Of a stretch of 64,000 bases of DNA, positions 1 to 12,391 are shown piece by piece. The DNA comes from Vitellaria paradoxa (taxonomy: Eukaryota; Streptophyta; Magnoliopsida; Ericales; Sapotaceae), in contig CM034237.1 in the NCBI GenBank assembly GCA_019916065.1, forward strand, positions 41,026,485 through 41,090,484, given 5' to 3'. Under the pieces are notes generated by a model. The model made no database searches. It had not been told where the DNA came from and saw only the letters and a program-made list of their open reading frames with translations. Positions within the stretch are counted from its first letter, which is position 1. Each line of letters starts with the position of its first letter. The position numbers were made by a program, and so were the translations under genes.

Positions 1-1125
1 TTAATATCAGAATCTTGAGTTATTTGGTGTTAATTAAAGGGACTCCATTCTTTGAACACAATATATATAAAATTTAATATTCGAATTGATGATATTATTT
101 GTAAAATTCAGATATCAAATAATTTAAATTAGTAATTGGGTAATTTAGACGAGTAATCAAGTAATACCTACTGAGTACCTAACAAATAGATAATTGGTGC
201 AGATAATTTGGGCCATAATCAGGTAATACCAGTTGGATACCTTATAATCAGGATAATTAGGGTGAGTTTAGGTAATGATACTGTCACGCTCCGAATTTTC
301 ATAACCCGAATACCCGAGGGTGACTTGGGATTATTTATTTGGTATAAAAATAAGATGATAGCAACACGCCGTCACACCCTAAATTTTTCCTCCAAATTGG
401 GGTTGACTTGCAATAAAAATTTAAGGTATTTAAAATCCCTAATTTATCTCAACCAATATTTATAAGTCATTAGACTGAATCATTTGATAGGATTCAACTA
501 CAGGGCACAAAATAAAAAAAATAGAGAATAGTATTACAGAGCCATCTAAGCGTCCCAACAATTCGATTAACATTACATATCAAATAAAGTAACTAAGTCT
601 AAATTTAATGATTACAATAATCCAATAATTATTATTACAGACCACAATAATAAATAAATTCTTCCAGCACTGTGCAGGAAAGAAAAAAATAGATAACTCT
701 TCTGATGGAATATTTAAGAGAAATTAATCTCTTTCCAGCTCATTTTCAGTATCCCTGTACTTAACATCCTAAAAAAAATATTCCCACAAAGGGTGAGCTA
801 CTAAAACCCAGTAATCAGAATCTCCTAGGTGCCTATATGCAGTAGTTTTAATGTTACGTACACTGCATTAGGTGACCCACTACAGTGAATGTGATTAGGT
901 GGCATACTATTTATGCAACAATTAATTCAATAGATCCCAAATGAATAATATAAATTATACTTACAATGATTCGATGAAACCATCACCGTAACTACTATTT
1001 TACTTACATATAGAAATAGTTAAATGTTGATGTGTGTACCACAATGAAATCTGTGTCGCAGTAGTAGGGATCTTAGATTCAAATCTTCAAGATCTCGGGA
1101 TCAAACCCCGTAACGATACAGGTTT

Positions 1126-1128
<3 letters not shown>

Positions 1129-1161
<33 letters not shown>
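1129..1161. repeat. (TA)n microsatellite
   Basis: An uninterrupted AT dinucleotide tract inside the solo LTR. It directly follows two sites resembling a pol III B box (near 1076-1088 and 1098-1110), so it could be the tail of an old SINE; that link is weak. Confidence 0.85.
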
Positions 1162-1165
<4 letters not shown>

Positions 1166-1885
1166 TATTCATCAAGATGAATTAAATATAAATAAATAAT
1201 TCCAACACATCATTCATACATAAGCAAAAGAGGTTGCCAATCATAGTAAAATTTTGTAAAAGAGTTTAATCTAAATCCTCCTAGGATAATCATACTCCTA
1301 TCATCTTCTACCTCCAATCTTGGGAACCAGTGACTTTACGGGCTTAGCATTCAATGCATTTCGACGGTGTCACCCACCAAAAACCTAACCGTCGCGACTG
1401 GCTACCTGACTGGCAGGTCATAAGGGAGCATCTCCCAAATAAAATGCATATGTTCCCATCTCCATCTAAAAGGCCATTTCTACCCGCCCATCACCCTATT
1501 GCCAAAAAAATAACTTTAGCACTGAGTGCCTTAATTTATTTTCACCCCTTGGCATTCCAAGGATATTTTGTATGGCAATCAGACATTTTTAATAACAACC
1601 GGCAATGTTCCTGGGTGATGAATCCGAAGTGGGATTATTCAGTCACATACAGTATACTTTAAGTATTTTATCTCAATTCAAAATTTAATAATAATTCACA
1701 ATAAATTAAAGATTAAACATAATCACCAACATTATTGTCACAAAGGTAGGTACCACATGTAAATTAATAAGTAGCAAGTAACTAGAAAAATTTAGAATTC
1801 GAATTAATATTTTAGTTAATTCTTTGACAAGTTTGCCGTACTAGCCTTGATAAGAATAAAATTATTTCTAATGATATATTAATTA

Positions 1886-1995
1886 AGCCGAGGCTGGCAG
1901 CTTAGTGGGCGGGCGACCCTAATTGCGATTTGAAGTCGCGAGTTTGAACCTCATTGGCCGCGATCTCGGTTTTTTGCCTCTTTTTTCCTTTTTAT
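1886..1995 (+). mobile_element. tRNA-derived SINE-like sequence
   Basis: A GC-richer island in AT-rich DNA. It contains TGGCAGCTTAGTGGG, resembling a pol III A box, and about 35 bases later GAGTTTGAACCTC, resembling a B box. It then runs into a T-rich tail. This order and spacing are what tRNA-derived plant SINEs show. No target duplication could be fixed, and it is too degenerate to be a tRNA gene. Confidence 0.4.
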
Positions 1996-4900
1996 TTTAT
2001 TATTTTATGGAATATAAAGATAGTAAATAGCTCTTTGGACTTATATTTAATTTTAGAAAAATTTATAAGTTTTATTTTATTTGAATAAATTTCCAATCAT
2101 CATCTTATTTATAACCAAACCCTTATCATAGGTTTTCGACTTCAAAATATCCATAAATATCCATAAAATTATTCCAATATTTAGGAAGGTATTAAATAAG
2201 TTTCATTAAATTCACTTAATCATAAAAATATAATTATATAACTTGCTAGGTAGACAAAATAATGCCTAAAAGAATCAATTAAAATAAATCAAATTTATTT
2301 AAGGAAGACCAAATGAGGAAAGAATAAGTCCATTGTTTCATTTGGGCATTTTTATCAAATATTTGGTTCTATTTAGCCATTTTAGTTTGAATAAGTCATC
2401 CAACTATCTATGATGAAACTGATTGTCTAAGTCAGTTATCATAAATAATGATACATAATATCCAGCTTAAAATAATTTCATAGCAGTTGGAAAATAACTA
2501 ACTAGCATCAACTTAACAGTTCATTTCAGTATTATATCAAATAATATAAGTCTTTTACTATATCAGGCCTTGTAAATAAAATTACACATCAATAGAATTT
2601 ATTAACATGACAATAATTAACAGAAGGAGATTGGAAATTTAAATAAATCTTTAAACATAATATTCTAAAAAAAATCCAAACAAGCATTAATTAAAGGCTA
2701 AGCAGAGACAGTAGTTTAAAAGAAAATTCATATAAAATAGAGCAGAACTCTAATATCTATAAACTTTATATCTATAGAAACTAGACTTTAAAACCTACAA
2801 CTTTCATGTTTTACACTTTTAAAAATTCTAAGGTCTAAATGTGCAAAAACAGCATTGAATTTAGTTTGTTCAGAAAATGTAATTTTACACATGCTCAGTA
2901 TTTTGAGCATAACTTTTGACTCACAAATCGGATTGATGCAAATCTTTTTGGGTTGGAAAGAAAACTTAAAGGGCTACAACTTTTATGTTTTAGTCGAAGC
3001 CTAACTCCACCATTTTTGGTGTCAAGAACATATCAGAAGTTACAAACATAGAGCTGTCAGCATGTTAGACTACATTAGTCAAAGTTTTGGCTTCCCTACC
3101 CCCAATGTAAGGGTATTATTTTTTTTACCACAATCAAATTTTATACTTTAAACCCAGATAATACTTTAGCTTCAAAATTGAAGTCATCAAATATATTTTA
3201 GGAGGTTCGTCATCCTACCTCAATGAAGATATTGGTGACCAAACCTGAGAAGGAAAAAGAAGTTGAGCTTTGAACACCACCCAATTGGAAAATTCCAAAC
3301 CTTTCTTCTTCCTCCAAACAACACCAAATGTCCAACCACACTTGATAAAAATATAGTTTTTTTCTCTTATTTTTTTCTCTTTGAAGGCACACAATTTATA
3401 AGAATCATGAGAGTGTAGAGAAAGTTATCGGCGGAAAAAATAACCTCCACTTCACATACTTCAACGCAACTAAGGTAAGATCATGCATATACAATAGGTA
3501 GCATGATCCAAGAATCATACTTGCTTTTTGACTATCTAACCATATAATTTAAAAAAGGTATTGGAAGATGGATGGAGATAGGTGGTATGATTCAAGAATC
3601 ATACTAACTTTTTGACTAATTAAACAAATTATTTAAAAGATGCTTTAAGCCTTTAAATCATGCTTGCTAAATAATTTGAAAGAGCTGCTTTAAAATCATC
3701 AATGTAGGATCTTTTTTTTTTTTTTTTGACTAATTAGCCACCTCATTTGAGAGATTGTGAGAGATCTATGGAAGATGGAAAATGAAGTTGCCGGGAAATA
3801 ATTTAGAGTTATTATTCATGAGTCAACTTAGTGAGTGATAAAGTGAGTTGAAGTGAGTTGAGGTGAGTCAAAGAAATTGTTGACCCATGGGTTAATAGGG
3901 TTGGGTTAAACCAAATAGGTAATTGAGCTAGGAATTGTTTGGATAAAAGTTTAGAAATTCTACATTAAACTCCCACATAGGGTAAAATTAAATCTAAAAA
4001 TCTTTTCAACTAATTTTATCATTCCAAAAATTTTCATATTCTCAATTTTCTAGATTTTTACTATAATAAATATCACCACCACACTTAAGCAAATTAATTA
4101 AGAGAAAAAAATTTCAAGTTATTACAGATACACTTCATTTATCATTCCTGTACCCAAACTCGACAGTTATTTTATTTTTATATCATAACCCGTTCCATTA
4201 CTCATAAAATTTAAAAATAACCATACTTACCAGATTAGAGTCAGACAGGTACCCGTTAAGACGGGTTAAAATTATTGTCCATAGTTGTCAGCTCAGTGAT
4301 ATTGAATTTTTAATTATTAAACTAAAATTCAATGATTTAAATATATTAATATATTTTTAGTAATTATCGCTTAATTAACTAAATTTAATTTTATATTCTT
4401 TTAGTATTCTTTAATTTTTTTTAACCATTAGTTACCTTTATATTTTTTTTATCTTTCCGAAATATCAATAATTACAATTTATTTACTTAAATGCTTTAAA
4501 AATAATTATATAATATTTTACAAGTTTTTTAATACTTTATATTTTAAATTTATTTAATAATTTAATTAAAATTAATATATATATATATTTAATTAAAAAA
4601 TCACAAATATAATATCTGTACCCACAACTAGTATCTGAAAGAGCGACAGCAAAATACAAGCCGAAGCTCATCAAAATCCTAAGATCGGAGCTCGAGCTAT
4701 CCAGCCCGTCTGCGGGCGTATCACGTGTACACTGAAAGGCGGAAAAGTAAAAACATTGCCACAAAAGGAAAACAGTTGGCGGAAACCGTGACCCACCAGA
4801 CATGAATCCACGTGCTTCGCCATCCACCGGAATTAACTTGAAACACTCCCTTTGCCTCTCCCAATTATTATTATAGAAGATACCATAGAACGGCTCATAC

Positions 4901-7722
4901 GACCCATTCAATGTTCCTTCCGTAATCAAAGTTCCATAGTTGATTATATATGCGTGTTTATACGCAACTTTGCTAGTATCTTTCGCCTTGACGTGGCATG
5001 ATACTGTTGACCAGCTTTTGTCATTTTATGACTGTCACTTATGTTGAGTTTAGAAAGAAAAAAAAAAAAAAGTTAATTTTTTATATTTGAAAAAGAAAAA
5101 AATAATTTTTTAATAATTAATTTTTAATTTTTTATTAATTAAATATTTTTTTTTAATATTTAAAAAAAATATAAAATATAAATTGATAAATTTGAGCATT
5201 TAAAAAAAAAATTAATAACTGGGAGTTAAAAGCACCAGCTAATATTCCTAAACGCACTCTTAGATCTTGATATCCTGGGATGGGGACTGAGACCACGCGC
5301 GCTTCTCATGCAAGGACAATCAAACTTGAAGTTATTAAATTAAAATTTAAAGATTTAAATATATTCATATATTTTTAATTGAAAAAATATAAATATGTGC
5401 AACGATCAAGAATACTCTCGCATATTGTCACTACACAAACGAAACTCGTCTGAAACGGCGTGAAAAATAAGAAGAAGTCAAAAAAAAAAAAAGCCCAAGG
5501 GGATCCTTAACCAAGGGTTTTCTGATGGTAAATTCAGTCAGATTTTGAGAGAATAATTATTAAAATGTTAGAGTTTAGTTGATAATAATATATATATTTG
5601 ATTTAGTGCATTAAGTGTTGAATTTATAGATAGAAAGAATGAATAAATTAATGTCGTAATGATTGAAAAATAATGTTATTATAATTCATGTATGTATATG
5701 TGTATATGACGATTTACTTTATATTTAATACTTATCACTTAATATTTCATGTGCATAGCAGATATCAAAATAGTAGACATGACGTGACAGTCAAGAATGC
5801 ACATATATTACTTCATGTTTACCATTTATTAAGTGATTAACAAATTAGACTAATGAAATTATAATCAATGAACTAAATTTATTATAATACAGCATTTATG
5901 GTTGAAATTGAACTAGTGGTCATACCTTTTGCTATGGGGCTCAATGAATGTGGTCGGGGATGAGATTGTGCTCGGCCTCGAGCACTTTTTTGTCCCAAGA
6001 TTATGCCACGTGTCAATAATTTTTTTTTTGTATCCATTAAATTTTAATCTAATAATCTCGAGTTTAGATGTTTTTAAGCTAACTTCTAGCTCCATTTGAT
6101 TTCCAACCTTACAAGAATAGGGATAAATAAGGTTTGGTTTAAATATTAAAAATCAAGTTTTAATTTTTTTAATTTATTTTCATCAAATATGATTTTTTCG
6201 TCAAATTTTAATTTTTTTTTTCATAAGATATAATTTTTAAATGTGTTTTCGTATTTGTAAAAAAGAAAAAAAAACAAAAATTCATGTCTATTTAGGTAAA
6301 TATTAAAAAAAAGCCAAAAATAATGAATTTAAGCTGTGAGTTAATTGTGTTTAAGTAAAAAAAAATTGATAAAATATATATCATTTAATTATAAAAATAT
6401 CGAAATCGAATTGAAAAGTTTTGGGAGTGCTTGGATGGCAAAAAAAAATATAAAAAAAATACAAGAAATTGATGTAAAAGTAATATGTAATGAAATTTGA
6501 TTGAAGAAACTTAATAATTTTTTATAATTTTTGGTGAAATTTGATAAACTAAACACCCCTAATAAAAAATTACTTTTCTCATATTTAAATGAAAGTCTAT
6601 TTCTTATGTAATGCAACAAACACCACTTGGCATAATAACAAGTAATGCTGTTAACAAGTAATGCAGTGTGGGAGTTTCACTTTCTTGTGAAGGTGACTCA
6701 TTGTGGGCACCAGACACTGATTTTCCTGTCTAAGAGATCGCCGTATATCGCGATTTACCTCATCCACCATTCTTTTAGGGCCGGGGGTGGGGGCCCTGGG
6801 AGCGAGGATATCGCCTTTTGCACTCAAGTATTACTGTTAACGTCCAAGTAATAGTTTAAATGGTTCGAACTGAGTTTAGAGTACATTAAATCTGTATAAC
6901 TACCATTTGTTTTTTGACACAATAACGCAATTTTTATTAACAGTGGAAGAAAGTTATATACATACATATATTGCTTGTCGGTAGAAAGCGTTGTCTCATT
7001 TAGTAAAAATTTTTTCAAAATATTATATTTTTCTCTTTTATTAGTTTTGGCAAGTTATTATTTTTATGCAACAAAAATCAAGAGTACGTTAAGTTATGTG
7101 CAAGTTAATGCGGATATTCTAAGTTATAAAAAAAAATTATTATTTTTTATTACAAAAATTTGTGGTTATGTACTCATTTGGAGCATCAAGAAAAATTAAA
7201 AAAAAAAAATCGGTCAAATTGAATAAACTTTGGTGTTCGGTGTGTTTTAGAAAGTTAGAAAAAAAATTAAAGAAAATTTGAAAAAGTTATTTAAAGTTGA
7301 TAAAAATTAAAGAAAATTAAAAAAAATTGATAAATAGAGTTAGAGATTTTCGGTATGAAGAAAATTAAAAATAGAAAAATTTTACTTATTTTTTTGTAAT
7401 TTTTGGAACTCCAAACAAAACTCTCTCTCTCTCTCTGTATACATGAAAGAAATAATTAAAAAAAGAAACTTTTGGACGCCTTGGTTTCAAATTTGTTTGA
7501 AATAATCAAATTGAACTATTTATTTTTAATAAAAATTTTATTCTTGTTACTAATTAAAAATTTATTTGAGAAATAGGACAAGTGACCCGAATTAGTAAAA
7601 TTATATTTGTGATTTTGGGACAAATATTGCGGTTGAGTGACCGCAGGATCGAAGTCAGGATTTGAAATTTAGGGGTCAAAAAATTATAACTAATATTATA
7701 AGTTATATTTAATAAATAATAA

Positions 7723-7726
<4 letters not shown>

Positions 7727-7770
<44 letters not shown>
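7727..7770. repeat. (TA)n microsatellite
   Basis: A run of about 22 AT units, read directly. Confidence 0.9.
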
Positions 7771-7772
<2 letters not shown>

Positions 7773-8708
7773 TACAATCCGTTGACCTTTTAATTTTTGA
7801 ATTATATATAACAATTAAGAAAAAATATTTAAATTTTAAGAACACTAGTCCATAATCTAAATTTTTGAATAAATTTTTTAGCCCAAAAATTTGTATATAC
7901 TATTGATGATATTTTTTTGACTTAGATTAACTATTTTTTTAAATTTTAGGAGATGCCACAACATAGCATAATGTTTTTGTCAAGAATTCATACATACGGG
8001 TGATATTTTTAAAAAATTTAAGGGAGACATGCCCACCCCAAGCCTCCCCGGGGTTTCGTTTGCTAGGAACACTTCCACTGTACATACTATGCGAATTTCT
8101 ATAAATGAATTATAAGAAAATATTAAATGTACTGCTTTTAATTTATTATATTTAAAAAATATTATTTTTTCTAAGATAAAATAAAATGTAAAACATAAAA
8201 AAAGAGAAAAATTACGTATTCCTTAAATTATAACTTATTTTTTATTTTATTTATTCAAATATCAATTGTTTCACATTACACCTTAAACTATAATTATAAA
8301 ACTCAAGTTGTTCCAAATTCTTCTTCCAAACCATCTTTCCCCAACAATTGCTCATATTGAATTAACTACTCATATTGGTCGTAATCATCTCCCACTGCTT
8401 GTTGATACCATTATATATCTACCGCTTGAACTACTAAACAAAGTATGTCAATGCTCAATCTCCTTCTTTAGTCCTCCTTCATCTAATCGATAGTGTGGAC
8501 TTGAAATGGAAGCTTTGAGAAATGGAGTTTCACGTTCAGCACTGAAGGCTAATTACTAGTTAGAATTTTATTTATCGACCATATCTTTGGTGATATGATA
8601 GCGCAGTTTAGATCTCCCATTATCGGAAGATATTGCATTGAAGAATTAAATATTAATTAATTTAACCTCATTTTAGAATCATATGAAAGTTGACAGAGTC
8701 CTCAATTA

Positions 8709-8749
8709 TATTATTATTATTATTATTGTTATTATTATTATTATTATTA
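8709..8749. repeat. (ATT)n microsatellite
   Basis: A tandem ATT/TTA trinucleotide run with one interrupting unit, read directly. Confidence 0.85.
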
Positions 8750-9262
8750 AACAAATATGAAAATATTCAATGAATGGCACTAGTATTTGCTTTATAATAG
8801 TATAGATTTAGCATACTTTACATTTACTTGAAATCATGTACTTGTGAGATTACTATATTCTGTCAACAATTTAACTCGTATAAGTAATTTAGAGGAATTA
8901 GATATAGAATCATAATTTAGATGCAATGTGATGTAATAAATAATTACAATGATAAAATGAGATTCAGTTATAATTTAATAGGAATATGTGTTTTCTTTTT
9001 CTTTATGACTTTTTGCCTGATTTATCCTCACTTAAAGTCATGCGATTGTAACGTGGATAATTTCTATTAACAATTGAAATGCTGTAAGTAAATTTGGGAC
9101 AGATTGACATACATAGTAATAATTTATAATACAACGTGAAACAATTGATAGGTCATAGGATAAAGTTAAAAATGTGTTAGGGTTAGTGGGGGATTTACCT
9201 GATTGTTAATTGTAGGTTTCAAGAATTAGTTAGAGTAAGCATAAATTGACTTGGATACCTTA

Positions 9263-9600
9263 GATGGCATTTGATTTACTTTCTTGTTTTCTGTTTTGCT
9301 ATTTTTATGTGTTTTATGTTTTAAAAATTTTAAAATAAAGAAATAAAAATATTTTATTTTCCTTATTTTGAGATTTTTCTTATTTTAAGTTGAAAACGCT
9401 TAAAATGACTTTTTGTTATTTTTCATTTTATGTGTAAACTCTTTTTTTATTTTCTCAAATAAATTTTAAAAATACAAGTAATTAAATACACTTTAACTAT
9501 TTTTCTTATTTTTAAAAGTGTAAAATGATAAATATGTTCAAAATAAAAAATGAAATATAAAAATAAAAAATAAAAAATAAAAAAATAAACTAAATGCACC
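9263..9600. mobile_element. Harbinger/Tourist-like MITE with TTA duplication
   Basis: The left end GATGGCATTTGATTTA and the inverted right end GGTGCATTTAGTTTA form an imperfect terminal inverted repeat. TTA lies directly outside both ends (9260-9262 and 9601-9603), the target-site duplication typical of PIF/Harbinger elements. The interior is AT-rich, partly self-complementary and non-coding. A 3-bp match is weak evidence by itself in AT-rich DNA. Confidence 0.45.
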
Positions 9601-9917
9601 TTAAGTAATAAAAAAATGCATTGTTTAAGAAGGTGGTGTTTTCTTTTTTTCAAAATAAAAATAAAATGCGTCTAATATTACCCATTAAATTACGCGGGAA
9701 AAGATAAGAAAATAGACCAGGCATGGGCAGAAGGTATGATGTCTCCTGACCGTATACATTCTTTTTTTGTTTTTTTTTTTTGAAGCTGAGAAATTGCTCT
9801 GATCGTATACATTGTATGTAAGGGGGGAGAAATAAAAATAAATGGACAAACGAGAAAATGACACGTAGCGGATAACACCGACGACAGGTCACCTTATAAA
9901 AAGTCTGAGGGTATAGT

Positions 9918-10081
9918 CCGTTTAGTGACAAATAAAATAAAATAAAATTTTATAAATATTTACAAACATAAATTACGAGATAATAAAATTTAAATTCTTC
10001 ACTTATTATACGAATTATGAGACATTTACTTTTATAATTTTATTTTATTTTATATATTTTTATATAACTCTAAACACACCC
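9918..10081. mobile_element. Short palindromic MITE, copy A
   Basis: A 164-bp near-palindrome: the left half, with AAATAAAATAAAAT and TTACGAGATAA, is mirrored by TTATGAGACATTT and ATTTTATTTTATTT. Its ends, CCGTTTAG and the inverse of TAAACACACCC, pair imperfectly, and AGT flanks both sides. It belongs to the same family as the copies at 10131-10296 and 27708-27856. Confidence 0.55.
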
Positions 10082-10130
10082 AGTGCATGAGTCTCCACCA
10101 TGGGCCACTCCCTTCGATTCTAGCGACACT

Positions 10131-10296
10131 GGCTCCGTTCGGAGTTGTTCCAAATAAAATAAAATCCTATAAAATTCTACAAATACGAATTACGAGATAA
10201 AAATTTAAATTCTTCACTTATTACACGAATTACGAGATATTTACTTTTACAATTTTATTTTATTTTATACACTTTTATACAACTCCAAACACACTC
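10131..10296. mobile_element. Short palindromic MITE, copy B
   Basis: A 166-bp relative of copy A, 49 bp downstream of it. The left end CTCCGTTCGGAGTTGT pairs with the inverse of ACAACTCCAAACACACTC, and the interior repeats TACGAATTACGAGATA as an inverted pair. ACT is present just outside both ends. The high similarity between A and B suggests insertion of close siblings or a local duplication. Confidence 0.6.
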
Positions 10297-10366
10297 ACTA
10301 TAATGTCTCGGGTATGTAATCCACAGGAGACAACACGCCGACAGATTTTTCTGTGATATTTTTTTT

Positions 10367-11605
10367 GGGTAAATTACACTTAGATCTCCTGTAAATTAGG
10401 CTAATTACACTGGACCCCCTAAACATTTGAACCTTACACCTAGACCCCTTAATAACATTTGAACCTTACACTTAAGTCCATCAATTAATTGACTCCGTTA
10501 ACTGCACTATAAAATGACGAGAATGCCCTTGACTCAATTACACTTCCCCCTCTCTCTCTCTCTCTCGCTGCACAGTTCTATCCCTTATTATTGAAAATAG
10601 TTTATTTTATTAAATCTAATAATAATTTATTATTAAATTAAGTTATAATAATACATTTTATTAAAACTAATTATTATTAAAAATAAATACTTATAACATT
10701 AAATTAATTAATTTAAATATATTTTATTAAATTAATTAATCAAATAAATTTTAATATATATTTTATTGAATTCAATTAATTTTATATTTTTAATCAAATC
10801 ATATATTTTGTGTAAATAAAAATAATTTTATATTTTCCCCTTAATAAAACCATCATAACTATATATACTATGTATAATATCAAATAATTAACAATTCTAA
10901 TTTTACACTAAGGTCCCACTTGGTAACTTTTTATTTTTTATTTTTCTGTTTATGTTTTTAAAATTTTATAAACTCGCAAAAAAATATATTTATTAAATCT
11001 GTTTTCATTTTTTTTTTTCACAAAAAATGAAAACTTAAACAGAAAAATATAAATAAAAAAGTATTTTTACTCTATTTTTTTACTGCAAACATTTTATCAA
11101 CTTCAAAAATTTATTCATTTTTTACATCATATTAAAATAAATTATTTTATTCAAATATTTATTAAAATAAATTATTCTAATAAATAATATAATTAAACTT
11201 ATTTAATTAAATTAATATCATAAATTAATATGTAATGTATATTATTAAATTACTTTTAATAAATAATTAAATTAATTAATTAATTAATTTTAATATAATA
11301 ATCAATTTAAATCAATTTAAAAATTCATTATTATTAAATTATTTGAAATAAATACCATAATTAATTTAATTTAATTTAATTTAATAATTAATTTAACTTA
11401 TGTAAAATAATTAGCTATTAATATAATAATAAACTTAATTTAATTTAATAATTAATTATTATTAAATTATTTTAAATAAATATCATAATTAAATTAAATT
11501 ATTTATAATTTAATTTATATAAAATATCTGGGAAGAAGGAGGATGAAAAAGTAGAGGAGATTGAGCCGCGGCGATGGAGTCGAATCTAATTCTTCATTTG
11601 CGTGA

Positions 11606-11652
<47 letters not shown>

Positions 11653-12382
11653 ATATATATTATCAAAGGAAATGTTTGGACGAAGGAAATTATGTAAATA
11701 TTGAAAGCATTAATTATTTTAAATTTTTTAAATGCAAAGTTTTTTTTAATTTGATTTAATTTTTATTTGACACAGTTTTAATCATATAATTAAAAATAAA
11801 ATTAAAATGAGAAAAAAATATGTAATTAAGTAATTAAGGGTGTAATTAAAAATAATAAAATTATAGATGCAATTAAAAATAATAAATATTTAGGTAAAAA
11901 AATATAAAATTAATTGAATTCACTAAATATATCTAAAATTTATTTGATTAATTAATTTAATAAAATATATTTAAATTAATTAATTTAATGTTATAAATAT
12001 TTATTTTTAATAATAATTAGTTTTAATAAAAATATATCATTATAACTTAATTTAATAATAAATTATTATTAGATTTAATAAAATTAACATAATTTAATAA
12101 AATAAATTATTTTAATAATAAAAAAAATTCTGGAAGAGTGAGAGAGATAGAGAGAGAGAGAGAGAGCACACAAGAGTTGTGCACGGAAAGAGTAAAAGAA
12201 TGAGAGTTACTGATGGATAAGGGCATTTTCCTCATTTATAACGTAGTTAATTGAGTCAATTAACTGATGGACTTAAGTGTAAGGTTCAAATGTTATTAAG
12301 GGGTCTAGTTGTAAGGTTCAAATGTTCAGGGGGTCCAGGTGTAATTAGTCTAATATACAGGGGGTCTAGGTGTAATTTACCC
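10367..12382. mobile_element. Foldback (Mutator-like) non-autonomous element with arms over 400 bp
   Basis: The left end GGGTAAATTACACTTAGA and the right end are inverted copies. Pairing continues inward through matched blocks: GGACCCCCT..ACATTTGAACCTTACAC, a CT/AG-rich tract, and long AT-rich stretches with TTAATTAATTTAAATATA. It runs to about 10785 on the left and resumes at about 11896 on the right. Each arm is thus roughly 420-490 bp around a 1.1-kb centre that contains a (TA)n tract at about 11609-11646. TATTTTTT flanks the right end, and the same motif with two extra T flanks the left, fitting an 8-10-bp duplication of Mutator type. No protein is encoded. Confidence 0.65.
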
Positions 12383-12391
12383 TATTTTTTG

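Larger units (their letters stand above)
282..4126 (-). mobile_element. Probable solo LTR of a Tat/Ogre-type Ty3/gypsy retrotransposon
   Basis: On the minus strand this block starts TGTAATAACTTG and ends GGAGCGTGACA, i.e. TG...CA ends in the style of Tat/Ogre LTRs. The same five bases, GATAC, flank both ends (277-281 and 4127-4131), as expected for an integration duplication. No gag or pol coding is present, so it reads as a solo LTR left by recombination. In minus orientation a purine-rich leader with a GAGGTAGGA splice-donor-like site lies near 3215, followed by a long U5-like stretch. The 3.8-kb length is large; part of it is inserted DNA such as the SINE-like unit at 1886-1995. The family assignment rests on remembered end sequences, not an alignment. 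Confidence 0.5.
4132..9262. other. AT-rich intergenic DNA without a recognised gene
   Basis: No reading frame here looks like a known protein. Two GC-richer islands stand out: 4620-4935, which on the minus strand stays open for 130 codons, and 6640-6850, which contains a GGGGGTGGGGGCCC run. Both could be gene or organelle-DNA fragments, but I do not recognise them. Short blocks with ends like GGTGT/GTTTGGA and their inverted partners (for example near 6424-6560 and 7232-7420) look like decayed MITEs. Microsatellites occur at 7727-7770 (TA) and 8709-8749 (ATT). Confidence 0.6.

Noticed and set aside
1354..1662. A 102-codon plus-strand open frame
   Set aside because: It lies inside the solo LTR, in a moderately GC-rich stretch, with no family resemblance. 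LTR context explains it better than a gene.
4537..4929. Minus-strand 130-codon frame as a real gene
   Set aside because: The C-terminal 25 codons run into low-complexity AT repeats and no domain is recognised. Kept only as an unexplained island.
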